Assembly (NCBI GenBank): GCA_023415035.1
Contig: JAEZLX010000106.1
Span: 1-37,814 of the forward strand
Source of the DNA: Pseudomonadota bacterium
GTDB lineage: Bacteria; Pseudomonadota; Gammaproteobacteria; Burkholderiales; Burkholderiaceae_C
DNA: 37,814 bases
Reading direction: 5' to 3'
The translations under genes and the position numbers were made by a program. Each line of letters opens with the position of its first letter. The stretch's first letter is position 1. Positions 7,701 through 15,240 of this stretch are shown piece by piece. Under the pieces are notes generated by a model. That model was not told the origin of the DNA and ran no database searches. It saw nothing but the letters and a program-made list of their open reading frames with translations.

Positions 7701-8910
7701 CCTGCGGCTGGACGATCTGGACATCGATGCCTGGGAGGCGGCGCTGTCTTCGCCCGGCACCGGCGTGCCGGGCAGCACCAGTGCGGCCGGGGAGGGCGAC
7801 CACGCGACGGACTACCTGCCCACGGTGGCGGCGCTGCGGGCCAGGCAGGTGACGCAGGCCGGGCGCACCTTTCACGACGTGGTGATCGGGGGCGACCGGG
7901 TCGACGACCTGTGGCGCGCGAACATCTCGGCGCGCGAGTTCGACGGCTACGTCGAATACCGCCAGCCTGCGGGCCGATTTGCCGGCAACATCTATGCCCG
8001 TCTGGCCAGGCTGGAGCTGTCCCAGTCGGTCGCCAGCGAGGTCGAGGAGATCCTGCAGCAACCCAGCAGCCTGCCGGCGCTGGACCTGGCAGTGCAGGAC
8101 TTCGTCCTCCATGGTCGGCAGCTGGGCCGGGTCGAGGTGGTGGCGGTCAACTCCCGTGGTCCGCAGAGCGCGCCGCGTTGGCGCCTGAACCGCCTGCAGG
8201 TGGCGGTGCCCGAGGCGCGGCTGAACGCGACCGGTCAGTGGGCACCCGCGGAAGGCGGCGAGCGCCGCTTCGCGCTCGATTTCCATCTGGATGTGCGCGA
8301 TGCCGGCCGCCTGCTGGCACGCTTCGGCCGCGATGGCGTGGTGCGCGGCGGCCAGGGTGTCATCGAGGGCAACATCGGCTGGGCGGGCTCGCCGTTCCGG
8401 CTCGACTATCCGTCGATGTCCGGTCAGCTGCACACCGAGGTCGAGCGCGGCCAGTTCCTGCAGGTCGAGCCCGGCGCGGCCAAGCTGTTGGGCGTGCTGA
8501 GCCTGCAGGCACTGCCGCGACGCCTGGCGCTGGACTTCCGTGACGTGTTCTCGGCAGGCTTTTCGTTCGACTTCATCCGCGGCGACGCCGACATCGACCG
8601 GGGCGTTCTGACCACCAACAACCTGCAGATGAAGGGTGTCAACGCCGCGGTGCTGATGGAGGGGCAGGCGGACATCGGCCGCGAGACGCAGGATCTGAAG
8701 GTGGTGGTGGTGCCCGAGATCAACGCCGGAACGGCCGCGCTGATCGCCACCGCCATCAACCCGGCGGTGGGCCTGGGCACCTTCCTGGCCCAGTTCGTGC
8801 TGCGCGAACCGTTGCAAAGCGCCACCACCCAGCATTTCCACATCACCGGCAGCTGGGCGGACCCCAGGATCGAGAAGGTGCCGGCACCGGCGCCCGCGGC
8901 CAAGCCCTGA
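4729..8910 (+). CDS. yhdP: YhdP family AsmA-like envelope protein
   Basis: A 1393-residue protein of the YhdP (TIGR02099) family. It has a cytoplasmic N-terminus, one membrane helix at about residues 25-53 (LLWLVVSAWTLFMLTWGAL), then a very long periplasmic part rich in beta repeats of the AsmA/DUF3971 type. The conserved C-terminal region includes NNLQMKGVNAAVLMEGQADI and the end segment HFHITGSWADPRIEKV. E. coli YhdP is one of the AsmA-like proteins (with TamB and YdbH) believed to bridge the periplasm and carry phospholipids to the outer membrane. The start ATG is only 17 bases from that of glnE on the other strand. CATAAT at 4709-4714 is a possible -10, giving a leader of about 8 bases. 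The substrate role is inferred from the family. Confidence 0.92.
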   Translation: MNAPKLAPDAEPMARGTPSRVLKIVAAATRCLLWLVVSAWTLFMLTWGALHVWIVPRIGDWRPELERWAGSQLGIEVRVGEIRADHGLAPRWLPEGFWGLMPAIALHDVRLFDPAGREALHLPLVRGSLSPSSVWRRGFEQLLIERPVLDVRRTPDGRIEVAGLDVTAQPSSDGSTLDWFFSQNEFIIRQGTVRWTDDLRGRPPLALSDVALVVRNQRRMHTFRLDASPPPESGGRLSLRGRLREPLLELADRQPGQMPWHDWHGEVYVESAGVDVSVLRPYIDLSRWQVDVRSGRGALRAWADVEKGAVRGVLADLSLQAVDATLGKDLPPLAIETLAGRLDLGWNEQGFDLRTDDLQFRTTDGATWPGGQVSVQHRVATDGGRRRASVRPGTRVRADRIDLEALADVAGSLPLPAELHRQLSQLQPKGRVEDLVAAWYPEGSAGGGAAAYEAKGRVKGLTLAGQPSGRQSEHGDYPVPGQPGIRNAEVEFEADQQGGRVRIAVRDGALELPDVFEDPILPLDSFEARARWTVAADGRIDVAIDEARVVNADAEGTATVRWHTADPATSPARSRFPGVLDLSARLTRADATQVHRYLPLTVPADVRHYLREATLAGTSPQVDFRIQGDLWDAPFAEGASTRGEFRITAQLRGIDFDYVPPYLRDPGEPGWPALKGMDGQFVYDRDTLQITGLKGRSIALPGLRLSQGRFAVARLLTDPALEVASRVEGPADEMLAIVRDSPLNAMTGEALGEARATGQASGQFELNIPLARLHETKVKGVVQLAGNDLHLSPAVPLLAQAAGRVSFSEQGFAVGGGHARVFGGELRFDGGMHADADGGTRIRFEGQGTASAEGLRHGGLGMASQLFGRARGSAAYRVELGFQAGVPEIIVSSQLQGMAVDLPAPLGKAADTVMPVRFEQSVQAVRETGEGEQALSDRLKLEVGPPSARLLSLQYDRDISGAEPRVLRGSIALGLQADEAVTLPESGVQANLRLDDLDIDAWEAALSSPGTGVPGSTSAAGEGDHATDYLPTVAALRARQVTQAGRTFHDVVIGGDRVDDLWRANISAREFDGYVEYRQPAGRFAGNIYARLARLELSQSVASEVEEILQQPSSLPALDLAVQDFVLHGRQLGRVEVVAVNSRGPQSAPRWRLNRLQVAVPEARLNATGQWAPAEGGERRFALDFHLDVRDAGRLLARFGRDGVVRGGQGVIEGNIGWAGSPFRLDYPSMSGQLHTEVERGQFLQVEPGAAKLLGVLSLQALPRRLALDFRDVFSAGFSFDFIRGDADIDRGVLTTNNLQMKGVNAAVLMEGQADIGRETQDLKVVVVPEINAGTAALIATAINPAVGLGTFLAQFVLREPLQSATTQHFHITGSWADPRIEKVPAPAPAAKP

Positions 8911-8974
8911 AGCCGGCGTCGCCGACGCGCTCGCCCTATCATTGCCGACACGTCAAGAAGAGGAGTCACCTGAC

Positions 8975-9781
8975 ATGAGAGTCGCCGCCATCCAGATGGT
9001 CTCGGGCGTCAGCCTGGATGCCAACCTCAGCGAGGCCCTGCGCCTCTTGCGCCAGGCCGCGCAGGCCGGTGCCGAGCTGGCCGTGCTGCCCGAATATTTC
9101 TGCTTCATGGGGCACAAGGACGAGGACAAGCTGGTGCTGGCGGAAACGCCCGGCCTGGGCACGGTGCAGGACTTCCTCTCGGACGCCGCGCGCGATCTGA
9201 AGATGTGGATCGTCGGTGGCACCCTGCCGATGGCGACCGACGATCCCGCGCACGCGGCCAATGCCTCGCTGACCTACACACCCAAGGGGCACTGCGCCAG
9301 CCGCTACGACAAGATCCATCTGTTCCGCTATGACAACGGGCGCGAGCACTACGACGAGGCGGCCGTGCTGCGCGCCGGCGACACGCCCACCGGATTCGAG
9401 ATGACCGACCGCGCAGGCCAGCACTGGCGCGTCGGGCAGAGCGTCTGCTACGACCTGCGCTTCGCGGAGCTGTACCGTGCGCTGGCGGCCGACATCCTGC
9501 TGGTGCCCGCCGCGTTCACCTTCACCACGGGGCAGGCCCACTGGGAGGTGCTGCTGCGCGCCCGTGCGATCGAGAACCAGGCCTTCGTCATCGCCAGCGC
9601 GCAGGGCGGCACGCACGAGAACGGCCGGCGCACCTGGGGGCACAGCATGGTGATCGATCCCTGGGGCGAGGTGCTGGCGATGCAGGCCCATGGCCCCGGC
9701 GTGGTGCTGGCCGACATCGACATGGCGCGGCTGCACGGCGTGCGCCAGCAGCTGCCGTCGCTGCAGCACCGGCGTCTCTGA
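8975..9781 (+). CDS. Carbon-nitrogen hydrolase, Nit family (deaminated-glutathione amidase-like)
   Basis: A 268-residue nitrilase-superfamily enzyme with the full Glu-Lys-Cys triad: E40 in AVLPEYFCF, K113 in RYDKIHLF and C158 in SVCYDLRFAELYR. The CYDLRFAELYR context is typical of the Nit1/Nit2 branch, where characterised members repair deaminated glutathione or act as omega-amidases; the exact substrate is inferred. The start is fixed by a good ribosome binding site (AGGAG, 8961-8965, 9 bases before ATG). TATCAT at 8937-8942 could be its own -10. A nit gene after yhdP is a familiar betaproteobacterial arrangement. Three bases after its stop the sensor kinase gene begins. Confidence 0.9.
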   Translation: MRVAAIQMVSGVSLDANLSEALRLLRQAAQAGAELAVLPEYFCFMGHKDEDKLVLAETPGLGTVQDFLSDAARDLKMWIVGGTLPMATDDPAHAANASLTYTPKGHCASRYDKIHLFRYDNGREHYDEAAVLRAGDTPTGFEMTDRAGQHWRVGQSVCYDLRFAELYRALAADILLVPAAFTFTTGQAHWEVLLRARAIENQAFVIASAQGGTHENGRRTWGHSMVIDPWGEVLAMQAHGPGVVLADIDMARLHGVRQQLPSLQHRRL

Positions 9782-9784
9782 TCC

Positions 9785-11842
9785 GTGCGACGTCAGGGCG
9801 AAACGCTGCGCGCCATGCCGGCTGACCGCAAGGCGCTGGCCTCGCGTCGCTGGCTGCTGTGGGGTGCCACGGCGCTGCTGGTGCTGGTGCTGCTGGCGGT
9901 GCTGGTGTTTCTGGCGGCCGAGTACGAGGAGGGACGCGACCAGGCCGCGCTGGAGTCCGACGCCGCTTCGCTGGTCAACGACATCCGCGCGGGCATGCTG
10001 CGCAATGTCCAGACGCTGCAGCCGCTCAACGGCCTGACATCGTCCGACGAGGAGTGGATGAGTGCGGCGGCCGACATCCTCTACCAGCACCGGGAGATGG
10101 TCCGGCTCGAGTGGCGCGACAACGCCCTGCGCATCTTCGCCTCGCGCGACTCGCCCTACGTCGCGAACCTGTACGACCAGATGCCGCGCCACGAGGCCGC
10201 GCAGTTCATGCGGCTGGCCTGCGACAATGCCGAGCGGCTGTCGGGCCCGGCGTTCTCCACCAGTTATTTCTGGCCGCTGCCCGGCGGGCACGGGATGGAG
10301 CTGGTCGAGATGTGCCTGCCGGTGGTGCGTGCCGGCCATTCGCTGGGCTACCTGGTGGTGAGCTATTCGCTCAACGGGATACTGTCGGAACTGATCAACC
10401 GCGATCTGGTGCGTGGCCGGGGCCTGTCGTTCACCGACGCCGACGGCACGCGCCTGGCGCTGCACAGCGCGCTGCCGGTGCGCCGGCGCATCCAGGCCGC
10501 CACGCAGCTGCTCGACCTGCAGGGCATGACGCTGGTGCTGCGGCTGGAGAGCCCGCGGGCCGTGTACAGCCTGTTCCCCAATGTTCTCACGGCGGTGGTG
10601 GGTGTGCTGTCGCTGTCGCTGCTGGCGGTGCTGGGGGCGCTGGCCTACGACATCCGTCGCCGCCAGCGTGCCGAGTACGAGCTGGCCGAAGCGCTCGCCT
10701 TCCGCAAGGCCATGGAAGATTCGCTGGTCACGGGGCTGCGCGCGCGCGACATGGAGCACCGCATCACCTACGTGAACCCGGCCTTCTGCCAGATGGTGGG
10801 CTACACCGCCGAGCAGCTCATCGGCACGGGACTGCCCGCCCCGTGGTGGCCGCCGGAGCTGGTGGACGAATACACGCAGCGCCAGGCCGTGCGGCTGGCC
10901 GGCCGGTCGCTGCCCCGGGAAGGCTGGGAGTCGGAGTTTATGCGCAGCGACGGCACGCGCTTTCCGGTGCTCATCATCGAGGCGCCCCTGATCGACGCGC
11001 GGGGCGTGCAGACCGGCTGGATGAGCGCCATCCTGGATCTGACCGAACAGCGCCGTGCCGAGCAGCTCACGCGTGCCTCGCAGGAGCGTCTGCAGGCCAC
11101 CGCGCGCCTGGCCATCATGGGCGAGATGGCGTCCACGCTCAGCCACGAACTGAACCAGCCGTTGGCGGCCATCTCCAGCTACACCACCGGGGCAGAGAAC
11201 CTGCTGGACCAGGTGGGTGCCGGAACGGTACCGCTGGAGGACCTGCGCCAGGCCATCCGCGGCATCGGCGCGCAGGCCGAACGGGCCGGCCGCGTGATCC
11301 GCAGCGTGGCCGACTTCGTGCGCCGGCGCGAACGCGTGCGGGAGACGGTGTCGCCGGCCGCGCTGTTCGACGCCATCGCGCCGCTGGTCCAGCTGCAGGC
11401 CAAGCGGCAGGACATTCGCGTGCGCACCGACATCGCCCCCGACTGTCCGGCGGTCGCCTGCGACCGCACCATGGTCGAGCAGGTGCTGCTGAACCTCACG
11501 CGCAACGGCATCCAGGCCATGCCGCCGGGCGCCCCCCCGCTGCGGTCAGGTCAGCGGGTGCTGACGCTGTCGGCACGGCCGGTGCGCGCGCTCTCGGGCG
11601 TTGATGGCATCTCGTACGGTTCGCGCACCTGGGTCGAGTTTGCCGTCACCGATCACGGCGAAGGTCTGGCGCCCGAAGTGGCGGAGCGCCTGTTCACGCC
11701 CTTTTTCACCACCAAGTCCGAGGGCATGGGCCTGGGGCTGAGCCTGTGCCGGACCGTGGTCGAGCAGCACGGTGGCGCGCTCACCCACGAGCCGGCGCAG
11801 CCGCGCGGCACCGTGTTCCGCTTCACCCTGCCGGCGGGATGA
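9785..11842 (+). CDS. PAS-domain sensor histidine kinase
   Basis: A 685-residue membrane kinase. TM1 spans about residues 23-46 and TM2 about 263-287, enclosing a periplasmic sensor of about 215 residues with no recognised fold. A cytoplasmic PAS domain follows (about 305-430; ITYVNPAFCQMVGYTAEQLIG). The phospho-acceptor His454 is in TLSHELNQPLAAI, as in DctB/FixL-type kinases. The ATPase domain shows the N box (LLNLTRNGIQAM), G1 (DHGEGL), F box (FTPFFTTK) and G2 (GMGLGLSL). The start is GTG 9785, 3 bases after the nit stop; ATG 9815 would also leave TM1 intact. It pairs with the FixJ-type regulator just downstream. The input signal is unknown. Confidence 0.92.
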   Translation: MRRQGETLRAMPADRKALASRRWLLWGATALLVLVLLAVLVFLAAEYEEGRDQAALESDAASLVNDIRAGMLRNVQTLQPLNGLTSSDEEWMSAAADILYQHREMVRLEWRDNALRIFASRDSPYVANLYDQMPRHEAAQFMRLACDNAERLSGPAFSTSYFWPLPGGHGMELVEMCLPVVRAGHSLGYLVVSYSLNGILSELINRDLVRGRGLSFTDADGTRLALHSALPVRRRIQAATQLLDLQGMTLVLRLESPRAVYSLFPNVLTAVVGVLSLSLLAVLGALAYDIRRRQRAEYELAEALAFRKAMEDSLVTGLRARDMEHRITYVNPAFCQMVGYTAEQLIGTGLPAPWWPPELVDEYTQRQAVRLAGRSLPREGWESEFMRSDGTRFPVLIIEAPLIDARGVQTGWMSAILDLTEQRRAEQLTRASQERLQATARLAIMGEMASTLSHELNQPLAAISSYTTGAENLLDQVGAGTVPLEDLRQAIRGIGAQAERAGRVIRSVADFVRRRERVRETVSPAALFDAIAPLVQLQAKRQDIRVRTDIAPDCPAVACDRTMVEQVLLNLTRNGIQAMPPGAPPLRSGQRVLTLSARPVRALSGVDGISYGSRTWVEFAVTDHGEGLAPEVAERLFTPFFTTKSEGMGLGLSLCRTVVEQHGGALTHEPAQPRGTVFRFTLPAG

Positions 11843-11857
11843 CCTCGGCGCCCGAAC

Positions 11858-11863
11858 TATCAT
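11858..11863 (+). promoter_or_regulatory. Possible -10 element directly before the response regulator start
   Basis: TATCAT (5 of 6 to TATAAT) is followed by exactly six bases (CCGCAG) and the ATG at 11870. No Shine-Dalgarno sequence lies in the 27-base gap after the kinase stop. This fits a leaderless internal promoter, but no -35 is evident and read-through from the kinase gene is also likely. Confidence 0.3.
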
Positions 11864-11869
11864 CCGCAG

Positions 11870-12499
11870 ATGACCTTCCATCCCGACGCCCGCATCTACC
11901 TGGTCGACGATGACGCTGGCGTGCGCGATGCCCTGGCCTGGCTGCTGCGCACACGGCGGCTGCTCAGCGTCGGCTTCGACAGTGCCGAGGCCTTCATGGC
12001 CGAGATCGAGGGCTGGACGCAGCCGCCCGATGCGCCCTGCTGCGTACTGCTGGACGTGCGCATGCCCGGCATGAGCGGCCTGGCCCTGTTCGACCATCTG
12101 CTGACGCTGCCCTGGCGGGCTACCATGCCGGTGATCTTCCTGTCCGGCCATGCCGACGTGCCCACAGCGGTGGATGCCGTCAAGCGCGGTGCCTTCGATT
12201 TCTGCGAGAAGCCGTTTTCCGACAACCAGCTGGTCGACCGCATCGAACAGGCGCTGGCGCAATCCGAACGCGAGATCGGGCAGCGGCGCGCGCGGGCCGA
12301 CCTGCAGCAGCGCCTGGACGGGCTGACCGAGCGCGAGCGCGACGTGATGCGGCTGGTGATCGACGGCCTGCCGAACAAGATCGTGGCAGATCAGCTCAAC
12401 ATCAGCGTGCGAACCGTCGAGGTCCACCGTTCCCGGGTGTTCGACAAGATGGGCGTCAAGTCGGCGGTGGAACTCGCCAACGTGCTGCGCGGGCTGTGA
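11870..12499 (+). CDS. FixJ-type response regulator (receiver + LuxR helix-turn-helix)
   Basis: A 209-residue two-domain regulator. The receiver has the acidic pocket (VDDDAG), phospho-acceptor D62 in LLDVRMPGMSG, the switch residue S92 in LSGHAD and K114 in CEKPFSD. A LuxR-type DNA-binding domain fills about residues 142-205 (LTERERDVMRLVIDGLPNKI, then RTVEVHRSRVFDKMGVKSAVEL). It is surely the partner of the kinase 27 bases upstream. No target operon is apparent in the window apart from possible autoregulation. FixJ-like proteins act by dimerising when phosphorylated and activating transcription. Confidence 0.94.
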   Translation: MTFHPDARIYLVDDDAGVRDALAWLLRTRRLLSVGFDSAEAFMAEIEGWTQPPDAPCCVLLDVRMPGMSGLALFDHLLTLPWRATMPVIFLSGHADVPTAVDAVKRGAFDFCEKPFSDNQLVDRIEQALAQSEREIGQRRARADLQQRLDGLTERERDVMRLVIDGLPNKIVADQLNISVRTVEVHRSRVFDKMGVKSAVELANVLRGL

Positions 12500-12505
12500 G
12501 CGGGC

Positions 12506-12652
12506 TCAGGCGCCTGGCTGATTGGGGTCGTCGTCGCCGTCGCGCCGATGTTCGCGCAGCTCGCCATTGCGACGGCCCGAGAACATCGTCCACCAGATAA
12601 TGAAGGCCAGCAGCACCAGGGCGCCCAGGGCTTCCAGCAACAACAGACGCAT
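12506..12652 (-). CDS. Small single-pass membrane protein of 48 residues, unknown function
   Basis: From ATG 12652 to the stop at 12506 the minus strand encodes one hydrophobic helix (about residues 3-24, LLLLEALGALVLLAFIIWW). A basic stretch (GRRNGELREHRR) and an acidic Asp/Pro-rich tail follow. By hand count about 81 percent of codons end in G or C, like neighbouring genes. It fills the gap neatly: its stop lies 6 bases from the convergent regulator stop, and its ATG overlaps the proposed mltA ATG inside the palindrome GCATGC. I know no named family for it. Topology is probably N-out or N-anchored with a charged cytoplasmic tail, by the positive-inside rule. No clear ribosome binding site is visible, which lowers certainty. 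Confidence 0.6.
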   Translation of the reverse strand: MRLLLLEALGALVLLAFIIWWTMFSGRRNGELREHRRDGDDDPNQPGA

Positions 12653-13889
12653 GCAAGTACCCGATGAAAACAGTTCGCAGGATGCAGTTCCTGCGGTGGA
12701 GAGGACAGGTCGGCGCGCCGTACCCTGGCCGGGTGCGCGCGCCATGCTCGTGGCCGTGATTGTAGGAAGTCTGGCCGGCTGTGCGGGCGTGTCGCGCGAT
12801 ACCCCGCCAGCGTCGGCGGATTGGCCGGTGGGCTTGCCGCCCGCCGATGACACCGGCATGCCACTGCCTCCCCCGATCGTGCGCGGCAAGAGTCTGTGGA
12901 CGCCGGTGCGCTGGTCCGAGCTGCCGGGGTGGGGCTCCGATCGCCTGCACGAGGCCTGGAATGCCTGGCTCAAGACCTGCGAGAAGGCGGGGGCGCCGGC
13001 CACGCCAGGCAGTCCCGAGCTGTGCAGCCAGGTGCGGCAGCTCTCCATCGCGACGCCCGAGCAGCAGCGTGACTGGGTGCAGCGGCGTTTCGTCCCCTAC
13101 CGGATCACCGAGCCGGATGGCCGCGCGGCTGACGGGCTGCTCACGGGCTATTACGAACCCGTGCTCGATGCCCGGCGCCTGCCCGATGGCGTCCACCGCG
13201 TGCCGCTGTACGCCGAACCGGCAGGATTGCAGCGGGGCCAGACCTGGTACAGCCGCCATCAGATGGACACCCTGCCGGCCGCGCAGCGCGCGCTCGAGGG
13301 GCGCGCCATCGCGTGGCTGGCCGATCCGATCGACGCGATGATCCTGCAGATCCAGGGCTCGGGGCGCCTGAACATCACCGAGCCGGACGGCCACCGGCGG
13401 CAGGTGCGCCTGGCTTTCGCGGCCCACAACGGCCATACCTACCGCAGCCCCGTGCGCTGGCTGCTGGACCAGGGCGCCATCCGCGAAGGGCACTGGGCGG
13501 CCGTGCGCGCCTGGGCACGGCAGAACCCACACCGGATCAACGACATGATGTGGAGCAACCCGCGCACGGTCTTTTTCCGGGAGGAGCCGCTGGACGACTT
13601 CGATGCCAGGTTCGGCCCTCGTGGCGCGCAGGGCGTTCCCCTGACACCGGGGCGATCCATCGCGGTCGATCCGCAGAGCATTCCCTATGGCACGCCCGTC
13701 TGGCTGGCCACCCAGGGGCCGACGCTGAACGAGCAGAAACTCGTGCTGGCGCAGGACACCGGCGGAGCCATCCTCGGTGCGGTGCGGGCCGACCTGTTTA
13801 CCGGCTGGGGCGGCTTCAATGATCCGGCCTACACCATCGCTGCCGGGCTCAAGCAGCCATTGCAGCTGTGGGCACTGTGGCCGAGATGA
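12651..13889 (+). CDS. mltA: Membrane-bound lytic murein transglycosylase A (MltA), lipoprotein
   Basis: About 412 residues. A signal with lipobox LAGC (Cys44) would anchor it in a membrane, normally the outer one. The MltA barrel and 3D domain are recognisable: LLTGYYEPVLDARR, IQGSGRLNI, MWSNPRTVFFRE, VDPQSIPYGTPVWL and AQDTGGAI. The last holds the likely catalytic aspartate (Asp369, the counterpart of the E. coli active-site Asp). The enzyme cleaves peptidoglycan glycan strands to 1,6-anhydromuropeptides. The start is uncertain: ATG 12651 gives a long basic n-region, whereas ATG 12744 leaves only 12 residues before the lipobox cysteine and no positive charge. Its stop overlaps the cysQ ATG by 4 bases. 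Confidence 0.88.
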   Translation: MQVPDENSSQDAVPAVERTGRRAVPWPGARAMLVAVIVGSLAGCAGVSRDTPPASADWPVGLPPADDTGMPLPPPIVRGKSLWTPVRWSELPGWGSDRLHEAWNAWLKTCEKAGAPATPGSPELCSQVRQLSIATPEQQRDWVQRRFVPYRITEPDGRAADGLLTGYYEPVLDARRLPDGVHRVPLYAEPAGLQRGQTWYSRHQMDTLPAAQRALEGRAIAWLADPIDAMILQIQGSGRLNITEPDGHRRQVRLAFAAHNGHTYRSPVRWLLDQGAIREGHWAAVRAWARQNPHRINDMMWSNPRTVFFREEPLDDFDARFGPRGAQGVPLTPGRSIAVDPQSIPYGTPVWLATQGPTLNEQKLVLAQDTGGAILGAVRADLFTGWGGFNDPAYTIAAGLKQPLQLWALWPR

Positions 13890-14674
13890 GTTCGGGCATG
13901 AAATCACTGACGCCACTGCTTGAAGCGCTTGTCCCCCTGATCCGCGAGGCGGGTGAAGCCATCATGGAAGTCTATGCCACGGACTTCGCCGTCGAAGGCA
14001 AGGCCGACGATTCGCCCGTCACCGAGGCCGACCGCCGTGCCGAGGCGATCATCACCGAGGGGCTGCGGCGCCTGGCGCCGCAAGTGCCCGTCGTGGGCGA
14101 GGAGGCCGTGGCCGAGGGCGGCGCGCCACCGGTGCCGGCGGACGGGCGCTTCTGGCTCGTCGATCCGGTCGATGGCACCCGGGAGTTCGTCGGCCGCAAT
14201 GGCGAGTTCACCGTCAACATCGCGCTCATCGAGCAGGGCCGGCCGGTGCTCGGTCTGGTGCTGGCGCCGGCGCTCGGGCAGCTCTACGCGGGTGGCCCCG
14301 GTCTGGGCAGCTGGCGCGAGGATGCCCAGGACCCGGGGCGGCGACCGCTGGTCTGCCGCGACGTGCCCGGGGCAGGACTGACCGTGGTCGCGAGCCGCTC
14401 GCACGGGGATGCCGCGGCGCTGGATGCGTTCCTGCGTGGGCGGCGCGTGGCCGGCGTGCGCAGTGCCGGTTCCTCGCTCAAGCTGTGCCTGCTGGCGGCC
14501 GGCGAGGCCGATGTCTATCCGCGCTTCGGACGCACCATGGAGTGGGACATCGCGGCCGGCCATGCGGTGCTGGCCGGCGCGGGCGGCCGCGTCGAGGTGT
14601 GGCCCGGCGGTGGCCCGCTCGGCTACGGCAAGCCCGGCTGGGAGAACCCCCACTTCGTGGCCTGGGGGCGTTGA
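13886..14674 (+). CDS. cysQ: 3'(2'),5'-bisphosphate nucleotidase CysQ (inositol monophosphatase superfamily)
   Basis: A 262-residue protein of the Li-sensitive, Mg-dependent phosphatase superfamily. Metal-binding motifs are intact: VVGEEAV (Glu), the DPVDGTREF motif beginning at Asp93, and the C-terminal WDIAAGHAVLAGAGG. The GREF/NGEFTVNIALIE context is that of CysQ, which turns 3'-phosphoadenosine 5'-phosphate into AMP and protects sulfate assimilation from inhibition. ATG 13886 overlaps the mltA stop (ATGA), arguing for coupling; GTG 13868 and ATG 13898 are alternatives. It ends 6 bases from the convergent Lrp gene. A link between MltA and CysQ is positional only. Confidence 0.88.
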   Translation: MSSGMKSLTPLLEALVPLIREAGEAIMEVYATDFAVEGKADDSPVTEADRRAEAIITEGLRRLAPQVPVVGEEAVAEGGAPPVPADGRFWLVDPVDGTREFVGRNGEFTVNIALIEQGRPVLGLVLAPALGQLYAGGPGLGSWREDAQDPGRRPLVCRDVPGAGLTVVASRSHGDAAALDAFLRGRRVAGVRSAGSSLKLCLLAAGEADVYPRFGRTMEWDIAAGHAVLAGAGGRVEVWPGGGPLGYGKPGWENPHFVAWGR

Positions 14675-14680
14675 TCCGCG

Positions 14681-15163
14681 CTACGCCTGCAGCCGCAGGT
14701 GCCCCAGCGGCAGCGCGCCGCCGGCCTTGACCTCGCCGAGTGAAAAGCTCGTGTGCAGGTCCTGCACGTTGGGCAGGTTGATCAGCACCTCGCGCGCGAA
14801 GCGGCTGAACTCGGCCAGGTTGGGGCAGACCACCTGCAGCTCGAACGTGCCCGAGCCGCTGATGTAGTGGCAGGCCGTGACCTCGGGGATGCTGCGGATG
14901 GCCGCCTCCATCCCCGCGAGCGCGTCGCCGGTGTTGCGTTCGGCGTCCAGCCGGACGAAGGCCAGCACGCCCAGGCCGATCTTCTCGCGGTCGATCACGG
15001 CACGGTAACCGGTGATGAAACCGGCCTCCTCCAGCGCGCGCACCCGCCGCCAGCACGGCGCGGCCGAGAGGCCGACGCGGCTGGCCAGCTCGGCATTGGT
15101 CAGGCGCCCGTCGGCCTGCAGTTCTTCCAGAATGGCGAGGTCGAATTTGTCCAGCGGTGGCAT
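14681..15163 (-). CDS. Lrp/AsnC family transcriptional regulator
   Basis: A 160-residue protein. The N-terminal winged helix-turn-helix reads LDKFDLAILEELQADGRLTN, then AELASRVGLSAAPCWRRVRA. The C-terminal RAM ligand domain has the usual IPEVTACHYISGSGTFELQV signature. Such regulators sense amino acids and form octamers on dyad sites. The ATG at 15163 is chosen because the family-typical helix begins at once; in-frame extension upstream is unlike the family. It is divergent from the indolepyruvate oxidoreductase gene with a 250-base gap containing a perfect palindrome, so it most likely regulates that gene and itself. The effector may be an aromatic amino acid or its keto acid (inference). 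Confidence 0.93.
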   Translation of the reverse strand: MPPLDKFDLAILEELQADGRLTNAELASRVGLSAAPCWRRVRALEEAGFITGYRAVIDREKIGLGVLAFVRLDAERNTGDALAGMEAAIRSIPEVTACHYISGSGTFELQVVCPNLAEFSRFAREVLINLPNVQDLHTSFSLGEVKAGGALPLGHLRLQA

Positions 15164-15240
15164 GGGTGTCTTTGGCCGGCCGGCCCGTGTTGCGCGGCAC
15201 CGGGATGGGAGAGCATGAGTTTCGATGATTATCGGGTAAT

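Noticed and set aside
5239..8841. Open frame of 1200 codons antisense to yhdP
   Set aside because: A shadow of the YhdP frame rich in His, Gln, Arg and Gly, with no domain pattern.
12522..12650. Upstream in-frame extension of MltA
   Set aside because: The first 43 codons are antisense to the small membrane protein gene and put the lipobox too far from the N-terminus.
12653..13048. Upstream in-frame extension of the 48-residue minus-strand protein
   Set aside because: This part is antisense to mltA, shows no family pattern, and would bury the hydrophobic helix. The short form starts right at the helix.
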